A DNA stretch of 64,000 nucleotides, taken from Dysgonomonas sp. 25. GTDB taxonomy: Bacteria; Bacteroidota; Bacteroidia; Bacteroidales; Dysgonomonadaceae. The position numbers and the translations under genes were made by a program. The DNA lies in the NCBI RefSeq assembly GCF_010501075.1, contig NZ_QVMN01000005.1, forward strand, positions 133,714 through 197,713, given 5' to 3'. Positions 45,052 through 53,174 of the stretch are shown in pieces (the stretch's first letter is position 1; every line of letters begins with the position of its first letter). The notes beneath the pieces are model-generated. The model saw nothing but the letters and a program-made list of their open reading frames with translations, was not told the DNA's origin and did no database searches.

Positions 45052-45762
45052 GTGCCTTTCACCTTTGCACATCCGGCGATTGTTTTGCCGTTGGTCAAAT
45101 ACCTCCGGCGCTATGTGTCGGCTACAGGGCTGATTATCGGGACGATGCTGCCCGACTTCGAATATTTTATCCGCATGCACCTGCAGAGCGATTACAGCCA
45201 TACGGTTTGGGGCGTTTTCCTGTTCGATTTGCCATTGGGCGTTGCGTTGGCTTTTATTTTCCATAACCTTGTGCGCGACAGCCTTATCGGGCAATTGCCC
45301 GCTTACTTTCACCATCGCTTTGCCCGTTTCGCGGGCTTCGACTGGAACGGCTATTTTGCACGCAACAAGCTTGTAGTTGTGATTTCTTTCCTCATCGGGA
45401 TATTTTCGCACATACTCTGGGACTCGTTTACACATGTCTCGGGGTTCTTTGCCGGGCATATTCCTCTCCTGCAAAGCGCGGTGATGGATATTCCCGTCTA
45501 CAAGCTGCTGCAACACGCGAGCACACTTCTCGGGTTTATTTTTATTTTGCTTTATATCCACAAATTGACTACTTTAGAGCATCGGAAACATCATCGTCCC
45601 GATATTCGTTATTGGGCGGTATGGGCGAATATGGCTCTGTTTATCCTCGGCGTATGGTATGTCTTGCAGCCGGCTTTCTATGTAGGGCATTTTATTGCAG
45701 CGGCTATCTCGGCTGTGTTGTTGTCGCTTATCCTTGTTTCGTTGTTGTGGAAGTTCAGGTAG
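45052..45762 (+). CDS. DUF4184 integral membrane protein
   Basis: This 236-residue protein opens PFTFAHPAIVLPLVKYLRR and continues TGLIIGTMLPDFEYFIRM and HILWDSFTHVSGFF, the signature of DUF4184 membrane proteins (resembling metal-dependent membrane hydrolases, with conserved His/Asp in helices). It uses a GTG start, 5 nt after the previous stop. It is the last gene of the radical SAM operon; the next bases enter the noncoding element (copy 2). Confidence 0.87.
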   Translation: MPFTFAHPAIVLPLVKYLRRYVSATGLIIGTMLPDFEYFIRMHLQSDYSHTVWGVFLFDLPLGVALAFIFHNLVRDSLIGQLPAYFHHRFARFAGFDWNGYFARNKLVVVISFLIGIFSHILWDSFTHVSGFFAGHIPLLQSAVMDIPVYKLLQHASTLLGFIFILLYIHKLTTLEHRKHHRPDIRYWAVWANMALFILGVWYVLQPAFYVGHFIAAAISAVLLSLILVSLLWKFR

Positions 45763-45778
45763 TTTGTTTATAGAAAGC

Positions 45779-46206
45779 GTTCTTTTCTACTGCCGCGCCT
45801 CTTATAGAGGCTTGCCTTCAATACTTTTTGCTTGACCAAAAAGTATTCAAAAAGTCACGACTTAGCCGTCTATCCGACCCACAGGCAACTTGTTCGCTGA
45901 GCAAAAAACTCGCTTTGCTCAAACACGTTTTGCTCTGATCGCTCACTGGCGCTGTGTGGGTACCCCGGTTATCCGGCAATGTCGGAGTCTTTGAAAAAAG
46001 GACGTGCATTAGTTTCGTAGTTGGGTACCCGTCCGGTGCAGGCGGCGAAGAATGAAATTCTAGAATACGAAGTATTCCTTTATTTCATTCAGCCGACAAA
46101 CCGACTGACGGGTCAACAAGAAACGTAGCACTAGCCTTTTGGTTCGTTTTGGGCAATGCCAAAATGAACGAAGCAAGAAGCCAAAGGCTTCGCGCAGAAA
46201 AGATAC
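45779..46206 (-). repeat. Long noncoding element (copy 2)
   Basis: The left end (GTTCTTTTCTACTGCCGCGC) and the complement of the right end (GTATCTTTTCTGCGC) are imperfect inverted repeats. The left half is the reverse complement of the right half of copy 1, including the block GACATTGCCGG...GACGGCTAAGTCGTG. The right half matches copy 3 in the same orientation (TTGGGTACCCGTCCGGTGCA, CAGCCGACAAACCGACTGAC). No gene is present; it fills the 496-bp gap before the nitroreductase gene. Confidence 0.83.
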
Positions 46207-46258
46207 AAAAGTATATGTATAAATAAGAATCAGATTAATTAACTAAAAATACCAATCG

Positions 46259-46849
46259 ATGAAAAAAGCATTTATATTCCTATTCATTCTCTTTGCCGCG
46301 ATGGCAACCGAATTGCAGGCGCAACAGGTGACGGTGACTACCTCTGTCTCCGACGGCGTCATTATCGTAGAAAATATACTGGCACGCCGAAGCATTCGCA
46401 AATATACGCCTCAACAAGTTTCGCGTCAGGATTTGGACATTATCATGGAATGTGCTATCAATGCTCCGAGTGCGATGAACAAGCAGCCGTGGCAGATACG
46501 CGTGGTGCAGAATGCCGATCTGCTGGCGAAGATTAAGGATTTGGGCGGCAACTTCCACGGAGCGCCTACGCTGATTGTGATAGCCAAGGACAAAACCAAC
46601 GGCAGCAGCGACCTCGATTGCGGCTTGCTGGCGCAGAATATCATGTTGAGCGCACAGGCGTTGGATTTGGGGACATGCGCATTGGGTTCAGTTGCCCGCA
46701 CTTTGTGCACGGATAAGGCAAAAGATGTGACTGCCAAACTGGATCTTCCTGCGAACTACGAGCCGGTACTTTGCATTGCCCTCGGACACCCCGACCAATC
46801 GCCCGATGCTAAGCCGCGCGACGCGAAGAAGGTCAAATATATCGACTGA
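46259..46849 (+). CDS. Exported nitroreductase family protein
   Basis: This 196-residue protein has a signal peptide (ending ELQAQ near residue 21) ahead of a nitroreductase fold. FMN-contacting residues are seen in ARRSIRKYTPQQVS near residue 43 and APSAMNKQPWQIRVV near 70; GTCALGS lies near 139. Reactions of the family are NAD(P)H-dependent reductions of nitro groups, quinones or flavins. Export is unusual, because FMN and NAD(P)H are cytoplasmic. A strong terminator follows. Confidence 0.9.
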   Translation: MKKAFIFLFILFAAMATELQAQQVTVTTSVSDGVIIVENILARRSIRKYTPQQVSRQDLDIIMECAINAPSAMNKQPWQIRVVQNADLLAKIKDLGGNFHGAPTLIVIAKDKTNGSSDLDCGLLAQNIMLSAQALDLGTCALGSVARTLCTDKAKDVTAKLDLPANYEPVLCIALGHPDQSPDAKPRDAKKVKYID

Positions 46850-46876
46850 TTATCCCATCGAAGCATAAAAAAACAG

Positions 46877-46914
46877 AAAAGCATTTCCCCCGAAAAAGGA
46901 AATGCTTTCTTTGT
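46877..46914. terminator. Terminator between nitroreductase and FISUMP-type gene
   Basis: AAAAGCATTTCC / GGAAATGCTTTC forms a 12-bp stem with a loop CCCGAAAAA, A-rich before and T-rich after, so it can act in both directions. Confidence 0.85.
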
Positions 46915-46931
46915 ATCTTTTCTTGCGGAAA

Positions 46932-48410
46932 TTATTCTTTTTCGCAACGCACAGGGAGCGCAAAGGCGCTGTTTCTCAAAGCCAGCGGAGCAACATACGC
47001 CTGCCCGTAGCTATTGTCCTGAAATTCGAAGGCATACGCCATTGTCGATGTGCCTCCCCACATCCATTTCTCCGACGAGGCCGTCCAGAAACTGCCGACA
47101 TGCTCTATTCCTGCCGAAAGGCTGCTCGCTCCTTCGCCTGCTGCGGGATAATAGCCTACGGCCGCGCTCTCGCGTCCCTTACCGGCAGCAGACCATGGCA
47201 GGTTGGTATCGGTGTCGGAGTTGTAGTATAGCCCATCCCATGGCGACGTCCCTGTTCCGTGTTCCACAGCCGGCACACGCCACCCTTTAGGACAAGGATC
47301 GAAATACGATTTGGCTTCGGTCTGAGGTGTCCACAACCTCGAGGTGAAGTCGCTTGTCCATGCCGCTTCGCCTGCCCCGTAAAACATATCGGGTAGCCTT
47401 ATCACCTTGGATAATGGCTGGTTGCCCGATGTCTGAAGCATCCCTATCGGGCTTATCACCGAACCGTCTATTTCGCGCAAGGTGTAGAACGATTTATTCC
47501 AGTCTTTATAGGTCGGTATAGGGTCTTTGCGTCCCCATTGGTAATACATGCCTATTGTTCCCGCATCGCCCGGGATAGCATTTTTTGCTCCCAGATTCCT
47601 GTCCATAAACACATGGTCGAACATCCCGTCGTTGTATTTGTAAACGCTGCCTTTGGTTGCAGTATTTGCACCATAACTCGTTGCCGATGCCGTATTCGGA
47701 TTGTAGTCGGTCACCCAGATATGCCAGCTCCAGCGGACGGTGGAGCCGCCTATCAGGATGGCGACGGATGCATTTCCTCCTCCGCAATAGTCGCCGTTGG
47801 CTTTCACGCGTATAACCGACTTGGTTGCATCGGTTGTGTTTTTTACGAGCTCCACGCTTTCAATAAGTGTCTCAGCATCTTCCCACAAGAACAGTACCCT
47901 CAAATCGTCGGGGTTAGTCGAGAGCGTTACATTGCCCAGGATGTCGCCGTATTCGGCCGAATGCCAAACGGTATAGGCCTTGGTTATGGGAAACTCGATG
48001 GTCGCTCCCGGAGGAAGGATAAACGTATTGGATTCGGCATCGTTGGTCTTGATTATCTCTGTCGATCTCTTTTGCATAGATACCCATTCGCTGCCGTTCC
48101 AGATATAAACGCCCGGGCAGGTCGCCTGATTGATGTTGTAGACTAACATGCCGGTATGCGCTGTCTTGTCTGTCTGGCTCGCCCCGGTCACCAGCGGCGC
48201 CAAATCGTCTAATTGTTCCAGCTTTACACGCGGAAGCATTAAGCCTTTGTCGGCATTAGCGTTGCCGCTGTATGTTCCGCTGCCTTTGAGCTGGAGCAGT
48301 GTTCCCGGAAGAGGCGGAGAATCTGTCCCGATTGTTACTTGTGCTATCGACGCACCTTGGAAGGATGCACATAGTACACCCATTATACACACCCTTAAAA
48401 TCAATTTCAT
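46932..48410 (-). CDS. FISUMP-type exported protein with inserted domain (copy 4)
   Basis: This 492-residue protein has a signal peptide (ending ASIAQ near residue 24) and the shared N-terminal module (VTIGTDSPPLPGTLLQLKG, LMLPRVKLEQLDD, HTGMLVYNI, PGVYIWNGSEWVSM). An extra beta-rich domain (about residues 120-245) has no counterpart in the other three. The C-terminal region has FISUMP-like elements (VFMDRNLGAK, CPKGWRVPAVE, SFWTASSEKW, closing LPVRCEKE). Function unknown; probably surface-exposed. Confidence 0.8.
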   Translation of the reverse strand: MKLILRVCIMGVLCASFQGASIAQVTIGTDSPPLPGTLLQLKGSGTYSGNANADKGLMLPRVKLEQLDDLAPLVTGASQTDKTAHTGMLVYNINQATCPGVYIWNGSEWVSMQKRSTEIIKTNDAESNTFILPPGATIEFPITKAYTVWHSAEYGDILGNVTLSTNPDDLRVLFLWEDAETLIESVELVKNTTDATKSVIRVKANGDYCGGGNASVAILIGGSTVRWSWHIWVTDYNPNTASATSYGANTATKGSVYKYNDGMFDHVFMDRNLGAKNAIPGDAGTIGMYYQWGRKDPIPTYKDWNKSFYTLREIDGSVISPIGMLQTSGNQPLSKVIRLPDMFYGAGEAAWTSDFTSRLWTPQTEAKSYFDPCPKGWRVPAVEHGTGTSPWDGLYYNSDTDTNLPWSAAGKGRESAAVGYYPAAGEGASSLSAGIEHVGSFWTASSEKWMWGGTSTMAYAFEFQDNSYGQAYVAPLALRNSAFALPVRCEKE

Positions 48411-48446
48411 GTCTATATTACTATTTGCTTTATCTAAATTTAGTGC

Positions 48447-48454
48447 AAAAGTAA
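48447..48454 (-). promoter_or_regulatory. -7 box for FISUMP-type gene copy 4
   Basis: Top-strand CAAAAGTA reads TACTTTTG on the coding strand, 37 nt before the start. Confidence 0.55.
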
Positions 48455-48553
48455 TTAAATGATTTTTTTATTAATCAAAATAATGTTAAGCAGTCGTGGT
48501 TTTAACTATTAATAAGAACCAGTGTTTAAAAAATGTTTTTTTTCTGTTCGATA

Positions 48554-48606
48554 GCATTTTTTCTGCGCGGAATTGTTTTACAGTTGCGTGGCAGTATAAA
48601 AAAGCA
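48554..48606 (+). repeat. Internally deleted derivative of the long noncoding element
   Basis: CTGCGCGGAATTGTTTT (left end of the long element) is joined directly to ACAGTTGCGTGGCAGTATAAAA (right end). T-rich and A-rich flanks (GCATTTTTT, AAAAAAGC) form short inverted ends. It lies in the gap between lipB and the FISUMP-type gene. Confidence 0.75.
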
Positions 48607-48639
48607 TTTATTAATAAGGAGGCGCAACAGGTATTTCCA

Positions 48640-49308
48640 TCAAAATGTGGATTGTACGAAAATTTCGTCGAAGAGTGTTTTCAATTTGTCTTTCACGGCT
48701 TCCTCATCCACTTCTCGGCCCAGCTCCTGCTGCATGGAGGTCACTCCCTTATCCACAAATCCGCAGGGATTGATGAGGCTGAAATAGGACAAATCCGTAT
48801 TCACATTCAGCGCGAAGCCGTGCATCGTGACAAAGCGGCTGCACCGCACACCGATAGCGGCTATTTTGCGTGTACGCGCGGGATTGTCTACGTCTAACCA
48901 TACGCCTGCCGCCCTCTCGAGGCGGGTTGCCGCGATGTTGTAGAGCGCCAGAAGGCGGATAATCGCTTCTTCGAGGAGGTAGATATATTGCTTCAAACCG
49001 ATGTTGTACGTCTCGAGGTCGAAGATGGGGTAGCCTACCACCTGTCCCGGGCCGTGATAGGTGACGTCGCCGCCCCTGTCGATACGGAAAAGGGCTACTC
49101 CCCGCTCCGAGAGGAAGGTTTCGTTGAATAGCAGGTTGTTTTCGTGCGCATTCCTGCCGAGTGTGATGGTATGCGGATGTTCGCACAAAAGCAAGGTGTT
49201 TTGCACGGGTTCGCCTATCTGTTTCTGCTGCAAAGCGTTATCGAACAGTTGCTGCTGATAGCGCCATGCTTCGGCGTATGCTGTATTTCCTAAATCTTCG
49301 ACGCGCAT
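48640..49308 (-). CDS. lipB: Octanoyltransferase
   Basis: This 222-residue cytoplasmic enzyme transfers octanoyl from octanoyl-ACP to lipoyl domains, the first step of de novo lipoylation. The family signature RGGDVTYHGPGQVVGYPIF lies near residue 78, and KIAAIGVRCSRFVTMHGFALN near 147; the catalytic Cys would be in NPCGFVDKGVTSM near 182, with the Lys in RKIAAIG. It starts 4 nt after ruvC ends, so the two form an operon. Confidence 0.96.
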   Translation of the reverse strand: MRVEDLGNTAYAEAWRYQQQLFDNALQQKQIGEPVQNTLLLCEHPHTITLGRNAHENNLLFNETFLSERGVALFRIDRGGDVTYHGPGQVVGYPIFDLETYNIGLKQYIYLLEEAIIRLLALYNIAATRLERAAGVWLDVDNPARTRKIAAIGVRCSRFVTMHGFALNVNTDLSYFSLINPCGFVDKGVTSMQQELGREVDEEAVKDKLKTLFDEIFVQSTF

Positions 49309-49312
49309 ATCA

Positions 49313-49876
49313 TTATTTCTTTACCTTGCCCGGATTTTTGTGCATATAATCCTTCCAGCTGGTGAATTTCTTTTCCTGACGCGGGTTATTCGTCTCGAAG
49401 TAGTGGCAGACAGCCGCTGCCAGTCCGTCCGTGGCGTCCAGTTGTTTGGGCATATCGTCGGCGGGTATTTTCAGCATTTGTTGCAGCATGTAGGCAACCT
49501 GTTCCTTGGCGGCTTTTCCGTTTCCGGTAATCGCCATTTTTATCTTTAGCGGAGCATATTCGAAGATGGGGATATCCCGCGAAAGGGCGGCAGCCATGGC
49601 TACACCCTGTGCCCGTCCCAGTTTGAGCATACTCTGTACGTTCTTGCCGAAGAAGGGGGCTTCGATGGCCAGTTCGTCGGGCAGGTATTCCTCGATGATG
49701 CCTATCACCCGCTCGAAGATGCGTCGCAGGCGCAAATAGTGATCGTCGTACTTGTTGAGTTGCAACACACCCATTGCCAGCAATTCGGGCTTATTGTTCA
49801 CCACCCGCAGGATGCCGTATCCCATGACCTGCGTGCCGGGGTCGATGCCCATGATTATGCGTTCTTTTTGTATCAT
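49313..49876 (-). CDS. ruvC: Holliday junction resolvase RuvC
   Basis: This 187-residue nuclease resolves Holliday junctions. [14 protein letters not shown] carries the first catalytic Asp (near residue 12), [23 protein letters not shown] the Glu (near 70), and [13 protein letters not shown] the last Asp (near 148). The C-terminus has a basic tail (HKNPGKVKK). A -7 box ends 11 nt before the ATG, so the mRNA leader is very short. It is the first gene of a ruvC-lipB operon. Confidence 0.96.
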   Translation of the reverse strand: MIQKERIIMGIDPGTQVMGYGILRVVNNKPELLAMGVLQLNKYDDHYLRLRRIFERVIGIIEEYLPDELAIEAPFFGKNVQSMLKLGRAQGVAMAAALSRDIPIFEYAPLKIKMAITGNGKAAKEQVAYMLQQMLKIPADDMPKQLDATDGLAAAVCHYFETNNPRQEKKFTSWKDYMHKNPGKVKK

Positions 49877-49886
49877 ATCTCAAAGG

Positions 49887-49894
49887 CAAAGGTA
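49887..49894 (-). promoter_or_regulatory. -7 box of ruvC-lipB operon
   Basis: Top-strand CAAAGGTA reads TACCTTTG on the coding strand. It is embedded in GGCAAAGGTAG, also seen before the DUF4286 gene at 52196. Confidence 0.6.
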
Positions 49895-49903
49895 GTGAAA
49901 TTT

Positions 49904-50108
49904 GTCATTGACTACACTTCGTTTCGTCGAACGTTGCCATTCCGAGTGATAACGAGGAATCCCGCATCCTTTTATGCCGTGTCGGGATATTTCGCATCCG
50001 CTCAGCATGACATGTCTGTCATTCCGAACGCATGTGAGGAATCTCTTGTCGTCTATGTATCTCTAATGCGAAGCCGTGTCGAGATGCTTCGCTTCGCTCA
50101 GCATGACA
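49904..50108 (+). repeat. REP-like repeat array (copy B)
   Basis: Two units in direct orientation, with starts of the form TCATTCCGAACGCATGTGAGG and ends GCTCAGCATGACA. The second ends at 50108, 7 nt before the GIY-YIG gene stop. Confidence 0.8.
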
Positions 50109-50114
50109 AAGAGA

Positions 50115-50435
50115 TTATTCTACTTCATCATTCAAAAACACCCATTCGGGGTTAAATTCAGAAATCAATTTTTCTTTTTTGGAGCGTCGCCAACCTTTTA
50201 TTTCTTTTTCGCGAGCGATGGCTTGTTGTATATCGCCGAAGCGCTCCCAATAGATGAGGTAATGAGTTTTGTATTTATGTGTAAAATGCTGGTTATCTTC
50301 AGCTATACTTCCGTCAAATTCATGTTCGTATAACCTTCGCCTTAAATTATTCGTAACACCGATATATAAAACATATTTATTTTTATTGGTTACGATATAA
50401 ACAAAATAGTTGTGCATACCTAAAGGACGAGGCAT
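50115..50435 (-). CDS. GIY-YIG nuclease family protein inside REP-like array
   Basis: This 106-residue protein is a stand-alone GIY-YIG endonuclease domain. FVYIVTNKNKYVLYIGVTNNLRRRLYEH gives the YIV/YIG pair (residues about 12-30) with the following Arg; the downstream catalytic Glu is in IAREKEIKGWRR near 78. Such small proteins (UPF0213-like) are widespread and of unknown role. It is flanked on both sides by direct REP-like units, as transposase-like genes are in REP-associated systems. Confidence 0.9.
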   Translation of the reverse strand: MPRPLGMHNYFVYIVTNKNKYVLYIGVTNNLRRRLYEHEFDGSIAEDNQHFTHKYKTHYLIYWERFGDIQQAIAREKEIKGWRRSKKEKLISEFNPEWVFLNDEVE

Positions 50436-50484
50436 ATTTCTGATTGTTAAAATTGAAGGGTAAAGATAGTATATTTCATTAAAT

Positions 50485-50762
50485 GTTATTCCGAGTCTAT
50501 GTGAGGAATCTCATTTCCTTTTTATGTCGTGTCGAGATGCTTCGCTAACGCTCAGCATGACATGTTTGTCATTCCGAACGCATGTGAGGAATCTCTTTTC
50601 GTCTACGTACTCTCTAATGAAAAGTCGCGTCGAGATGCTTCGCTAACGCTCAGCATGACAAAGCTTGTCCTTCCGAACGTATGTGAGGAATCTCATGTCA
50701 TCATGTCGTCTCTAATGAAAAGTCGTATCAAGATGCTTTGCTAACGCTCAGCATGACAAAAG
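50485..50762 (+). repeat. REP-like repeat array (copy C), three tandem units
   Basis: Three units of about 95 bp, each starting TCATTCCGA-CGTATGTGAGG-type sequence with GAATCTC, and ending GATGCTTCGCTAACGCTCAGC then ATGACAAA. Direct orientation, same as copy B. It ends at the stop codon of the next gene. No cas genes; too long and imperfect for CRISPR. Confidence 0.85.
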
Positions 50763-50763
50763 C

Positions 50764-51852
50764 TTACCACACCTTTATCCCCTCGTGTTTGCGGACGGGA
50801 GCGTTTACGAAGCTGGCTTTAATCAGTGGGTTGAGTTGGTTGATAATATCCTCGTTCTCCCCCTCGAAGATGTTTTTGGGGATGTATATCTTCTCTTTAT
50901 CGGACGATTGGATGAGTTTCGTCTGCTGCCATTTTATTTTGCCGCGACCCTCGTAGTTGCCGCTGATGTGGACGCTCAGTTTCTTTTGGCGGTCTATCTC
51001 CAAATTCGTAGCGACTAAGATGCTCGCGATGGTATGGTATTTATTATCCAGAAAATAGTGGATTCGGAAATCGCCTTCGGGCATCTCCCCTTTGTAGTAG
51101 GGCGACCTTTCTTCCCATTTCAGGTCGGTTCTCGAACGCTCGTCCGCGTAGTAGCCCCATGCCTCGACGTAAATATTTCCATCGGTCACGGTGCGGTTGC
51201 GGCGCAGCACTCTTTTGCCTGCATATCTGACAGGCTTTTCGAGGCTGTAGATGAACGGGATATAATAGTCCGCATCTTCCCCTATATCCGGCTGATAAGT
51301 GCCGTAAATATCGGAGAAAAAGAACTGAAAAAAGCAATCGTTCTGCAAACGCTCTGTCATATCTCGCTGCTCGCTGAATGCCACGTCGTTGAGCCTGAAA
51401 AACTCTTCCAGCCCATCGCCCGTATAGGTCTTGGACAATTCTTTTTTCAATTTCTCCCAACGCAGTTGTATTTCGGCAAAATTGACAATATCCTTTATCT
51501 TCCCATCTTCGACGGAAACGTCTGCCAGCATCGGGAATATGACACCCGACGTGTGCACCGACAGGTTGTAAGCCACATTCAGGTTCGATTGCTTGCTGTC
51601 GACAAAGACGTCCGAGAGGCGGTCGAGCTGTATGCGGAAAGTCTTATCTTCCTCATCTGCCGAGAGGTATGTGACCGACATGGCATATCTTATACTATGT
51701 TCTTTCCCCCGGTCGATAAAATCGTCCTGCAAGGTCACATCGACGTAATATTCTTGCGGTTCGGGGTTTGCCGCCGGCGCGAGGGTGACTAACTGCGCGT
51801 TGCCATAGGCAGCCGACAGAAAGAAAAGGCTAAGGAATGTAACCGTTTTCAT
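50764..51852 (-). CDS. Exported protein of unknown function
   Basis: This 362-residue protein has a signal peptide (MKTVTFLSLFFLSAAYGNAQ). The mature part reads like a large beta-rich domain (YYVDVTLQDDFIDRGKEHSIRYAMSVTYLSADEEDKTF; SVHISGNYEGRGKIKWQQT) and ends basic. No family was recognised. The start at 51852 is chosen because it begins a good signal peptide; in-frame upstream codons overlap the DUF4286 gene. Confidence 0.7.
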   Translation of the reverse strand: MKTVTFLSLFFLSAAYGNAQLVTLAPAANPEPQEYYVDVTLQDDFIDRGKEHSIRYAMSVTYLSADEEDKTFRIQLDRLSDVFVDSKQSNLNVAYNLSVHTSGVIFPMLADVSVEDGKIKDIVNFAEIQLRWEKLKKELSKTYTGDGLEEFFRLNDVAFSEQRDMTERLQNDCFFQFFFSDIYGTYQPDIGEDADYYIPFIYSLEKPVRYAGKRVLRRNRTVTDGNIYVEAWGYYADERSRTDLKWEERSPYYKGEMPEGDFRIHYFLDNKYHTIASILVATNLEIDRQKKLSVHISGNYEGRGKIKWQQTKLIQSSDKEKIYIPKNIFEGENEDIINQLNPLIKASFVNAPVRKHEGIKVW

Positions 51853-51881
51853 TGTTTTGTGTGTTTTTATGTGCGTTTGCT

Positions 51882-52190
51882 TTAGAGCGAAATTTCTTCC
51901 AGTACGGTCACAAAGCCGAGCATCTTGTTGCCGAAACGTTGTGCCAGTTGCTGCTGCAAGGCGTGCCCGTCGGTCGTGAGCCAATGGTTGAGCACGTCGA
52001 CATTCTTGACGTGGAATTGCAGTGAATAGCTCACACCGCCCTCCTCGTGCTGCCGGTGGATGCGTGCCAGCCGTGGTTGTAGCAGGAATCCGCTTCCCGC
52101 AGCCGAAGGGATATACGTTTGGCGGAGGAAAGCCAGTCCTTCGTCGTGTATCTCGTCTTCGAGGTGGAATGTCGTATTGAATATAATCAT
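51882..52190 (-). CDS. DUF4286 family protein
   Basis: This 102-residue cytoplasmic protein begins MIIFNTTFHLEDEIHDEGL and contains SLQFHVKNVDVLNHW, recognised as DUF4286 (ferredoxin-like fold). In several Bacteroidales it is encoded next to ruvC; here ruvC is about 2 kb downstream on the same strand, separated by the GIY-YIG/REP insertion and one exported-protein gene. Function unknown. Confidence 0.85.
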   Translation of the reverse strand: MIIFNTTFHLEDEIHDEGLAFLRQTYIPSAAGSGFLLQPRLARIHRQHEEGGVSYSLQFHVKNVDVLNHWLTTDGHALQQQLAQRFGNKMLGFVTVLEEISL

Positions 52191-52195
52191 ATAGG

Positions 52196-52203
52196 CAAAG
52201 GTA
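52196..52203 (-). promoter_or_regulatory. -7 box for DUF4286 gene, very short leader
   Basis: Top-strand CAAAGGTA (TACCTTTG on the coding strand) ends 6 nt from the start codon, implying a leader of only a few nucleotides. Confidence 0.6.
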
Positions 52204-52244
52204 GAGATTTCGGTAAGTTATGCAAACCTGAAACGGTATTTTTA

Positions 52245-53027
52245 TTAAAAATCGTCAGCCTGTTTCTCCGACGTGCGAAGATTGAGCGCGATGGTTTTAT
52301 ATTCCGCGCAGTTTTTCTTTTCATCGGGCAATCGGCTGTACAGGGCGAATACCAGTTCGCGGTAGGGGTAATCCGGGTTGTGGTGGCACTTCTCGGAATA
52401 TTGTTGCAACAAATCCATCCAGCAGGCACTGTAGGAAGGATATCTTTTCATCACTTCGAGGTCTTTTTTCTCTATCAGCAGGTCTACCGAATCCTGTTGG
52501 GTGTGCAATGCGTTTATTTGCCTGCGCAGCTCCGTCTCTTTTTCGGGAGATTCTTCTATTTCGGCGGATAAAGTATTGATTTCGCACAGCAAAACCTGCA
52601 GACGGTGGAGGTTGCGGGTGCTTTCGCGAACGTATTTGTTTTGCTCGTTTTGCTCCTTCACTGTGCTCTTTGTGTTCCATGTGCGGAGTAATTTGCCATC
52701 GCCTTTTATTATTGTCCTGCTGCCCGGGCGCACCCATAGTGTGAGGTGCGATGGAGGGAATCCTTCGCCCCGGCATATCAGTTTTATTCTTTTCAGGGCG
52801 GGCACCGTGTCGGTGTAAGAGATGCTTATTTTGCCGTCGCGGATGGTGTCGCTGATAAATGGCTTGGCAGCCTTATCGTCCGGTTGGCAGAGGGATACGA
52901 TGGCGCCATCTTCTATATTCGTAAACTGGCCGGTGATGGATATTACGTTGCTCTCTTGTTGGTCTGTGCAGGCAGGTAGGATGCATAGCGACAACAAGAT
53001 GAAAAAAAGTATTTGTTCAGATTTCAT
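52245..53027 (-). CDS. DUF4369-type lipoprotein lacking thioredoxin domain
   Basis: This 260-residue protein has a lipobox (LCILPACTDQ, Cys near 19) and a DUF4369-like N-domain (residues about 28-125: ISITGQFTNIEDGAIVSLCQ, FISDTIRDGKISISYTD). A helical, coiled-coil-prone region follows (about 130-215: ILEKKDLEVMKRYPSYSACWM). In most relatives a TlpA-like thioredoxin domain with CxxC follows; here the protein stops at residue 260 without one. It may be a natural short form or have lost the domain. Confidence 0.75.
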   Translation of the reverse strand: MKSEQILFFILLSLCILPACTDQQESNVISITGQFTNIEDGAIVSLCQPDDKAAKPFISDTIRDGKISISYTDTVPALKRIKLICRGEGFPPSHLTLWVRPGSRTIIKGDGKLLRTWNTKSTVKEQNEQNKYVRESTRNLHRLQVLLCEINTLSAEIEESPEKETELRRQINALHTQQDSVDLLIEKKDLEVMKRYPSYSACWMDLLQQYSEKCHHNPDYPYRELVFALYSRLPDEKKNCAEYKTIALNLRTSEKQADDF

Positions 53028-53174
53028 TTCTTCTCTGAAAATTTCCGTATTTGCTTCGATAATAAAGAACAAATATACGCAAAAAGAATTGGAATGGTGC
53101 AACCCGTTTCTGCAAAAAAAATATCGTCCCCCGTGAAGGAGACGATATCCGATTCTGTATTTTTCCGAATGTTT

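Noticed and set aside
50485-50762. Possible CRISPR array
   Set aside because: Units are about 95 bp, imperfect and palindromic, without unique spacers or cas genes; they match single copies elsewhere.
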